Of a stretch of DNA of 64,000 bases, positions 56,312 to 64,000 are shown one piece after another (positions within the stretch are counted from its first letter, which is position 1; the number at the start of each line of letters is the position of its first letter). The translations under genes were made by a program, and so were the position numbers. This DNA is from Ptychodera flava (taxonomy: Eukaryota > Hemichordata > Enteropneusta > Ptychoderidae): contig NC_091942.1 of assembly GCF_041260155.1 (NCBI RefSeq), positions 568,001 to 632,000 on the forward strand, in the 5' to 3' direction. The notes under the pieces are model-generated. The model had not been told where the DNA came from, ran no database searches, and saw only the letters and a list, made by a program, of their open reading frames with translations.

Positions 56312-57836
56312 AGCGCAGTGGTCGTCGCGCTGCGCATCCTCCTGAGGGGGTCCCCCTCTGTTGTAAACAAATCCAAGAACGCCGCACATGTTACGGGTTG
56401 ATTGTAATGTTTGCGATATTGCCGCTTGTTAAAATGGCGGCTGATCTGTCACAAGTATACCAACTAACCAAATGTAACACGCAATAAAAGGTCAATTAAT
56501 CTAAGTTAAATATCTGCTGAATATTGAACAATAATTGCACGCTGGATTGAGATCACATTTGCTCATGATTTTCTTGAATCAGTTGAATGGGGCTCGGCTA
56601 CTGTTATCGCTCGAGCCATAGAGCTAGACGTACGCATGTACGCATGTATACGCCAACAGACTATCAACGACCGGGCTCTAGTTTTCGACATCGCTAGCAA
56701 GGACGAGAGCTTTCATTTCAAGAGGCCCGACAGGAGTACAAAGACAACAACCCAAACTACAGAAATCTACAGCTCGCAGAGCAATGCCCGCTGCAGCAAG
56801 AAGCATCTCTGCATCTGTTCCGTTCCGTGGTCTGTATGAACGTCCGTGTCAAACCGGGTATATGGCACGCTACACTCGGCTGTGGAGAATCCAACTCAAC
56901 TACAAAGTTTACCCCGTTTTGGGATGCAAACGAGAATTCCGAGTACAGGCATCAAGTCAAGCGAAGGACCTTTCATAGGTCTTCTTGTTATGTGGGGGTT
57001 ATCTCACTTGAAAGAGGATTCAGACCTACCCGGCAATCAGCAGGTACAACAACGAAGTTTGCCCATCACCGGTAGGCCTACACCAGCTAGCGGTTGGATC
57101 ACTGCCATGACCGTGCACAGGACCGGGGCACAGGATCTCTCGATACGTCTATGCACGGTGTAGCCGTGCAATTTTCCTGCCAAATGCCGCGAAAACCCGC
57201 TCGTTTTGTCTATTGTTTCCTGTCATTTTACTATTTCTTACCACGTAATACTAGGAGCAGTAAGACATGGTGATCAACAGATGGTTGTGGGCCAAGTCGT
57301 CGCCGGCCGGTATACGTTGTGGGACCGGATTCTCTATATCCGTGTACGTCAACGCGGAGACCGTCTCCCAACATCTCCCGTGTCCTGCTCTGGCTTGCCG
57401 ATCATGGTCTTGAGTGTAATTTTTGTGTTAGGCATTGTGCTTGTTGCTGGTCTACATATATAGGCAATGTTGATCATTTTAGTTATGTATTTTCACTGTA
57501 CTGTACATAGCATTGTGTACAACCAACGTGATCGCGCGCGATCAAACCTTTTTGTTCACTGTGTCTGCGTGCAGTAAACTCAGCGACATACTGTGCTGAG
57601 TGTAGTGTCCCAATGCTCGTAGTTCTACACGAGTTTATAGATAGAAATACACCACTGAAGTTCGTTTCCGATCTTAATATTTTACTATTGCATGATGTTG
57701 AGTCTTACAAAGGCCTTTAACAAAGTGGGAGACTGCTCCATCTCACTCCTATTGAAGTTGAGAAGACTTATGTTTACAAAAATTTATGTTTATCAACAAA
57801 AAAATCACGCACGCGCAGCGCGACGACCACTGCGCT
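56312..57836. mobile_element. TTAA-flanked TIR element (1525 bp)
   Basis: Perfect 24-bp terminal inverted repeats: left agcgcagtggtcgtcgcgct plus gcgc (56312-56335), right its exact complement (57813-57836). TTAA flanks both ends (56308-56311, 57837-57840), the target used by piggyBac and Kolobok superfamilies. Several short + strand frames lie inside (56636-57463), but none is recognisable as a transposase, so it is probably non-autonomous or decayed. Confidence 0.85.
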
Positions 57837-57840
57837 TTAA

Positions 57841-58326
57841 CCTACATGTACCTGCATTTGCAGAGGAAAGTCAACAAATTGATTGCTATGTGCCGGTGCC
57901 TTAAGATGGCTATTTTTGCACCAATTCTTTTTCAGAGTTAATCTCAAGTTTCAAGTGTTAGAATCAAGATATTTAGTTCAAATTTCATGATAACTCCCTT
58001 ACTTAATATTTTTTCCAAAGAATATTAAAATTGTATATTTGCAGCCATGGTTTTGAAAGATAACACCAGTAAATATTAAAATTTAATTTTTCATATTTTT
58101 TTTACATATTTGAATTTAATAATAATTGGATAGTATTAATATTACCAAATTAGTTATTTACTAAGCAAAAGGAAGTCTTCTCAAATTGGATAGCTGCAAA
58201 GAAGTTGGGCCATCTTATCATAGAGAAGAATGAGGTCTTTTTCAAAACTATCCGACCAGTTAAAAAGTGGGTCATGAGATAATTATTATATTCTCAGGGA
58301 TCATCATCATGTTGTTTTATTGGATT
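57841..58326. other. AT-rich spacer, no gene seen
   Basis: Low-complexity AT-rich sequence between the TTAA element and the minisatellite. Confidence 0.5.
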
Positions 58327-60574
58327 GGGTTTATAATTAAGACACAGGAGAAGGGTTTATAATTAAGACACAAGGAGAAGGGTTTATAATTAAGACACAG
58401 GGAGAAGGGTTTATAATTAAGACACAAGGAGAAGGGTTTATAATTAAGACACAGGAGAAGGGTTTATAATTAAGACACAAGGAGAAGGGTTTATAATTAA
58501 GACACAAGGAGAAGGGTTTATAATTAAGACACAAGGAGAAGGGTTTATAATTAAGACACAAGGAGAAGGGTTTATAATTAAGACACAGGAGAAGGGTTTA
58601 TAATTAAGACACAGGAGAAGGGTTTATAATTAAGACATAGGAGAAGGGTTTATAATTAAGACACAAGGAGAAGGGTTTATAATTAAGACACAAGGAGAAG
58701 GGTTTATAATTAAGACATAGGAGAAGGGTTTATAATTAAGACACAAGGAGAAGGGTTTATAATTAAGACACAGGAGAAGGGTTTATAATTAAGACACAAG
58801 GAGAAGGGTTTATAATTAAGACACAAGGAGAAGGGTTTATAATTAAGACACAAGGAGAAGGGTTTATAATTAAGACACAAGGAGAAGGGTTTATAATTAA
58901 GACATAGGAGAAGGGTTTATAATTAAGACATAGGAGAAGGGTTTATAATTAAGACATAGGAGAAGGGTTTATAATTAAGACATAGGAGAAGGGTTTATAA
59001 TTAAGACACAAGGAGAAGGGTTTATAATTAAGACACAAGGAGAAGGGTTTATAATTAAGACATAAGGAGAAGGGTTTATAATTAAGACACAAGGAGAAGG
59101 GTTTATAATTAAGACACAAGGAGAAGGGTTTATAATTAAGACCAAGGAGAAGGGTTTATAATTAAGACACAGGAGAAGGGTTTATAATTAAGACATAGGA
59201 GAAGGGTTTATAATTAAGACACAGGAGAAGGTTTATAATTAAGACATAGGAGAAGGGTTTATAATTTAGACACAGGAGAAGGGTTTATAATTAAGACATA
59301 GGAGAAGGGTTTATAATTAAGACACAAGGAGAAGGGTTTATAATTAAGACACAAGGAGAAGGGTTTATAATTAAGACATAGGAGAAGGGTTTATAGTTAA
59401 GACATAGGAGAAGGGTTTATAATTAAGACATAGGAGAAGGGTTTATAATTAAGACATAGGAGAAGGGTTTATAATTAAGACACAAGGAGAAGGGTTATAA
59501 TTAAGACACAAGGAGAAGGGTTTATAATTAAGACATAAGGAGAAGGGTTATAATTAAGACACAAGGAGAAGGGTTTATAATTAAGACACAAGGAGAAGGG
59601 TTTATAATTAAGACACAAGGAGAAGGGTTTATAATTAAGACACAGGAGAAGGGTTTATAATTAAGACATAGGAGAAGGGTTTATAATTAAGACACAGGAG
59701 AAGGGTTTATAATTAAGACATAGGAGAAGGGTTTATAATTTAGACACAGGAGAAGGGTTTATAATTAAGACATAGGAGAAGGGTTTATAATTAAGACACA
59801 AGGAGAAGGGTTTATAATTAAGACACAGGAGAAGGGTTTATAATTAAGACACAAGGAGAAGGGTTTATAATTAAGACACAAGGAGAAGGGTTTATAATTA
59901 AGACACAAGGAGAAGGGTTTATAATTAAGACACAAGGAGAAGGGTTTATAATTAAGACATAGGAGAAGGGTTTATAGTTAAGACATAGGAGAAGGGTTTA
60001 TAATTAAGACATAGGAGAAGGGTTTATAATTAAGACATAGGAGAAGGGTTTATAATTAAGACACAAGGAGAAGGGTTTATAATTAAGACACAAGGAGAAG
60101 GGTTTATAATTAAGACATAGGAGAAGGGTTTATAATTAAGACACAAGGAGAAGGGTTTATAATTAAGACACAAGGAGAAGGGTTTATAATTAAGACACAA
60201 GGAGAAGGGTTTATAATTAAGACACAGGAGAAGGGTTTATAATTTAGACACAGGAGAAGGGTTTATAATTAAGACATAGGAGAAGGGTTTATAATTAAGA
60301 CACAGGAGAAGGGTTTATAATTAAGACATAGGAGAAGGGTTTATAATTTAGACACAGGAGAAGGGTTTATAATTAAGACACAGGAGAAGGGTTTATAATT
60401 AAGACACAAGGAGAAGGGTTTATAATTTAGACACAAGGAGAAGGTTTATAATTTAGACACAAGGAGAAGGGTTTATAATTAAGACACAGGAGAAAGGTTT
60501 ATAATTAGACACAGGAGAAGGGTTTATAATTAAGACACAGGAGAAGGGTTTATAATTAAGACACAAGGAGAAGG
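58327..60574. repeat. 26/27-bp minisatellite, 2.25 kb
   Basis: Roughly 84 units of gggtttataattaagaca plus c/t a(a)ggagaa. Three main variants alternate: acaaggagaa (27 bp), acaggagaa (26 bp) and ataggagaa (26 bp), with rarer tttag and atagttaag forms. Multi-unit blocks recur (see findings). It ends about 310 bp before the start codon of aquaporin gene 3. Confidence 0.97.
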
Positions 60575-60884
60575 CACAAGAAGAATTTACTTGCCTAACG
60601 CCTGGTCATAATGACTGAACGCTCTTAACTGAAGAAATCAAAATAGTGTCAATTCTTTTCCCTATTTGTCGAAGATGGATCATATTTTTGTTCAGCAATG
60701 CGTTTGAGTCATAGTCATAGCCAGAATTCCTCCGGCTTTATACCAAGCTTGTTGAGAGTATTGTCAACTTGACGTTGAGTGAAACTCATACCTGTGTGAG
60801 AGTGGATTAACCCAGCTACTCATGGTAGTGTTTTACAAAACACGCAGGTATACCTGTACAGTGGCATTTATAGAGGCAAACAGC
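60575..60884 (+). other. Upstream region of aquaporin gene 3
   Basis: 310 bp between the minisatellite and the chosen start codon; must hold the 5' UTR and core promoter unless there is an upstream non-coding exon. A weak ttata at about 60737 is the only TATA-like sequence seen. Confidence 0.4.
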
Positions 60885-61153
60885 ATGTCGAAAAGCGAAC
60901 GTCAAATATTTGAGCTTGAGCATGACGAAACTCAGCGTAGTGAAACATCGACAGCGTTTGATGTCATGCAAAATTGGATTCGACCCATTTTTGCTGAATT
61001 CGTGGGTACAATGATTTTTGTCTTCGTAGGTTCGCTTAGCAGTGTTGTGGGATTCCTGGACGGAAAGATAGACCCTGCATTGCGGCTGAGCGTTTCTGCT
61101 CTGACCCAGGGATTTATTGTCGTCAGTGTCATAGCTGGACTTGGACAACCAAG
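60885..61153 (+). CDS. AQP8-like: Aquaporin gene 3, exon 1
   Basis: Codes for the acidic N-terminus, TM1, loop A (GFLDGKIDPALR) and TM2 (VSALTQGFIVVSVIAGLG). The donor ccaag|gtaagg sits at the same codon position and phase as in gene 2. Confidence 0.87.
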
Positions 61154-63399
61154 GTAAGGTTACATTTTGTTAAAGAGCATATATACAAAGAAACACTAGG
61201 AACCAAAGACATATAGTTGAGTATTGTGTCTTAAATTTTATGACAAACATTGAATATTTACTCTGCATTAATCTCTGAAATAATTGATACAGTAACTTCA
61301 TCAGCCTGAAATGCACTGATGTTACAAAACTATCATTTTCCTGGTTTTTCACCATTTTTACCTTCTTGTATCAACCTGTATTTCCAAAATACTGAGATCT
61401 AAATGCAGTTCACAAAATATCTTCAACCGACATGCGTTAAAGATGACGGTACCCTTCAGCAACTGAAATCGACAAAACATAATTCTTACGCAAATATCAG
61501 TCATCAAAGTCGGGCCAAGTGTTAAAAAAATCGCATGTAATCAGTATGTCATGAAAATAAATCAAGTCATCTTTGCTGGGTTATAAAAATCGTTGAGTAT
61601 ATTGGACTGTAAGCGCGCCCTCCATCGAGTGAACTTCAGTTGATCCATAATGTCATAAAGTGTTGTTAGTGATTCCGTACAGGAGCTCTGAGGTTGAACA
61701 TTCGCCGTAATACGCTTTAGGGAGCGTTCAGTTTTTACGCTGGGGGGGGGGGCGGCAAAATCTTGTCGCCGGTGTTCAAAAAAATATAGACCCCCCTGCA
61801 TTTTTCGTGAAAAAAAGATGACCCCCCTTTGTCAAACGAAAAAAATTGATACCCCCCCCCCCCCGCTTAAAGGCGCCCTTCTCAATCCCAGGTTCTCGCA
61901 TTAGCAAATGTGTCAATAGCCCATTAACAGTTTGTCATTCTTTTGTTTTCCATTGAATCTTTCATCAAGTTACTAATATTTATATTAGATAAATCTGATA
62001 ATTGAGTGGGGGCTTTAAAAATAACTAAAACCCATATGTCAAATTTACCCGCATGGTTTGGATTTGAACTCCGGTACGCAGCACACTTTATTCGTGTAGC
62101 AGAGATGCCAGTGCACAAACTTCTCAGCCACATCCATTGAAACGTCTGTTAATTAGGACGACTGTAAGGCAATTTTTAACTTCATTTCCATAGACAACTC
62201 ATGTCCATGGACATTGTATAAAGTGAACTTTATTGGAGTGGTTCGCCAAAGGCAGCCCTCCGGTTAAGAGGGTCATGGGCCATTACGTAAAGTCAACTTT
62301 ATTCTAGTGGGCCACCAAAGGTGGCCCGCCGGTAAAGAGGGTCGATCATGGCTATTGCATAAAGTAGACTTTACTGGACAGGCCGCTGAAGGCGCACGGC
62401 CATTAAGATTGCCGTGGGGTATTACATAAAGTAAATTTATTGGAGTGGACCGCCGCAGGCGGCCCGTCGGTAAAGAGGGTCGATCATGGCCATTGCATAA
62501 AGTAAACCTAATTTGGAGTGGGCCGCCAAAGGCGTCTGCCCGTTAAGAGGGTCATGGGTAATACATAATGTATATTTATTGTAGTGGGCCGCCGAAGGCG
62601 GCGCGCCGGTAAAGAGGGTCGATCATGGCAATGGCATAAAGTGAACTTTATTGTTGGTATTATGTTTTTGAAAATGTGGTGACCCCCCCCCCTTTCCTAC
62701 CAGTGAAAAAGTGATGACCCCCCTTTGCGGATTCCAAAATTTGATGACCCCCCCCCCTGGATTTTGCCGCCCCCCCCCCCCCCCGGCCGTAAAAACTGAA
62801 CGGTACCTTAATCACTTTATTGCACAACAACACACTTCGGTAAGTGCGGTATAGCAAGAACAAAACTAAACATTGCATAAAACATTGTTGTCTATGTCTT
62901 TACCTGCAATGTCTAATACGATATCTTGATGAAGAATTGAACATTTTTGACACGATTGCTTCACTATTTGATTTTGATTTTTCCTTGGAAGTCGCTACTC
63001 CATGCTCGCTCTTGTCGAGTTCATCTTTTAGCAAAACGCCGCATTACAATTTTATCGTAGATCGTTTATCGGTTACTGTATTCTCAGAAGTATAAATAAG
63101 CTGTGAATACGTTCGTCTTGATTCAATGCAATCATACACTCTTGCGGAGACTAGTCATTCAATGTCCTGAATTATTGAAACGATTTTTTCTCTCTCTTTT
63201 CTGCCGTCATTTCGAAAATTGTAAATACTTTACAATAATGTATAAACGCTCTTTTAATTTGATATCTTACAGTGGTGGTCATATTAACCCAGCAATCACC
63301 TTAGGCGTACTTTGCTCTGGTGGAATGGCAGTGTCTACGGCCATTTTCTATGTCATCTTTCAATTGGTTGGAGCGCTGTGTGGGGCCATACTCATCTGG
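60885..63399 (+). CDS. AQP8-like: Aquaporin gene 3 (AQP8-like), exons 1-2; continues past window
   Basis: 5' part of a third aquaporin. Exons 60885-61153 and 63273-63399 join in phase 2 (ag+t gives Ser, then GGHINPAITL). TM1 reads WIRPIFAEFVGTMIFVFVGS with the family AEF motif intact, and the first NPA is canonical, unlike genes 1 and 2. The TM2 filter position (20 residues before the NPA Asn) is Gln, where gene 2 and AQP8 have His. The start is taken as MSKSERQIF at 60885, which matches the short hydrophilic N-termini of the family; an in-frame ATG at 60822 would add 21 residues without recognisable features. The remaining exons (TM4-TM6) should follow within a few kb downstream. The 2.1-kb intron 1 holds a TTA-flanked TIR element. 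Confidence 0.9.
61720..62807. mobile_element. TIR element family A, copy 3 (1088 bp)
   Basis: Starts gggagcgttcagtttttacg and ends taaaaactgaacggtacc; target duplication TTA (61717-61719, 62808-62810). Same interior as the other two copies, with the tRNA-like segment at 62061-62130 and hairpin units. It has an extra 150 bp (about 61873-62020) replacing the junction after the C-run. Located in intron 1 of aquaporin gene 3. Confidence 0.88.
63273..63399 (+). CDS. AQP8-like: Aquaporin gene 3, exon 2 (127 nt)
   Basis: Codes for GGHINPAITLGVLCSGGMA and TM3 (FYVIFQLVGALCGAILIW). Acceptor atatcttacag, donor tgg|gtaaat. Same length and phases as exon 2 of genes 1 and 2. Confidence 0.9.
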
Positions 63400-64000
63400 G
63401 TAAATGACTCCTTTTACTGTTAAGAGATTACAGCGAATGTAAATTTGTAATTTTATTTTGAAAAAATTAAGTTCTCATTACAGAGATTCAAATCAAAGCC
63501 TGGCTATTAAACCCTGTAAAAATTTTGTTGAAAAGCCCGATTTAAATTTCAAAAACACCTATTAAGATCAAATTATATTACGGGTTTGAAATTATTTCTG
63601 TTTCGAATCGATTGGCATGGATATTTGTGAAATAAATGGTACCAGCAATTATTTGGCCTTCAAATTTACACAAATATGCTTTAATTTAAGGGTCTGGAAA
63701 ATTTCACGAGGTAGAGGGACTCTGCTTTTCAGGAAATGGATGCTTAACACTTACTCGATCACGGTTTGCAAAAAAATAAAAAAAAAACGTTTACCACATG
63801 TTTGATTACTCTCTTTTTGGTCACAATTTAAAACAAGTAAACATTCCCAATCTGAAGTTATCATCAAAAGATACAACAATAGACAGAGACGAAAGGTTCA
63901 TCTTTTTATGCATCTACAGTTGATGTCAATTGAAATGCCTATTGTTTGCTTTTTCAACTTAGCCTCTGTAGTTAGTCAAGTAGCAATGCTGTTGTCGACA
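63400..64000 (+). other. Start of intron 2 of aquaporin gene 3
   Basis: AT-rich, no exon recognised before the window ends. Confidence 0.6.

Noticed and set aside
56636..57463. Overlapping + strand frames inside the TTAA element as a host gene
   Set aside because: Three frames overlap without a dominant one and none matches a family I recognise; kept only as content of the element.
58327..60574. CRISPR-like regular repeats
   Set aside because: Units are directly adjacent without unique spacers, and the genome is eukaryotic.

Overview
The window is animal nuclear DNA: spliced genes with GT-AG introns, very large non-coding fraction, abundant microsatellites, and at least seven families of transposable elements. 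A Ty3/gypsy-type element with Ty1/copia-like gene order (Gmr1 type, described from deuterostomes), TTAGGG-type telomeric repeats and AQP8-type aquaporins point to a marine invertebrate deuterostome (hemichordate or amphioxus-like). The species cannot be fixed from the sequence alone.

Host genes. Three tandem AQP8-like aquaporin genes lie on the + strand. Gene 1 has exons 2-5 at 3842-8808, and its first exon is presumably upstream of the window. Gene 2 is complete in five exons at 32274-40759. Gene 3 has exons 1-2 at 60885-63399 and the rest lies beyond the window. Internal exons have identical sizes (127, 209 and 135 nt) and identical intron phases (2,0,2,2), so the set arose by tandem duplication. 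The pore residues have diverged between copies. A single-exon, secreted, PRSS23/PRSS35-type protein lies on the - strand at 53530-54696. It has lost all three catalytic triad positions and should be a pseudoprotease.

Mobile DNA, left to right. A 5'-truncated Penelope-like element with GIY-YIG domain (5082-7241) sits in intron 2 of aquaporin 1; its truncated 5' end is capped by (CCCTAA)n and it is flanked by a 15-bp direct repeat. A 6.1-kb Gmr1-type LTR element (10318-16447) has nearly identical LTRs, a tRNA-Pro-type primer site and a SCAN-like gag, but many frameshifts. A tandem-repeat element at about 18960-20716 has units carrying nuclear-receptor-like half sites. An old LINE on the - strand (about 24620 down to 20717) is split by a TTA-target TIR element (21971-22904) and by a foldback element holding a Penelope RT relic (22955-24159). 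Next come two nested TIR elements (24761-26893). Two further TTA-target TIR elements lie at 48591-49535 and 61720-62807. There is a TTAA-flanked element at 56312-57836, paired long-hairpin repeats at 33.3-34.3 kb, and snapback MITEs at 39.8 and 50.3 kb.

Simple and satellite DNA. Notable blocks are a 2.25-kb minisatellite of 26/27-bp units just upstream of aquaporin 3 (58327-60574), six exact-period 36-bp units at 28233-28448, a segmented pentanucleotide array at 37095-37365, and long (CT)n, (AT)n and (CATA)n tracts. Large stretches (16.5-18.9, 26.9-28.2, 28.5-32.2, 40.8-48.5 and 51.1-53.5 kb) show no recognisable gene.
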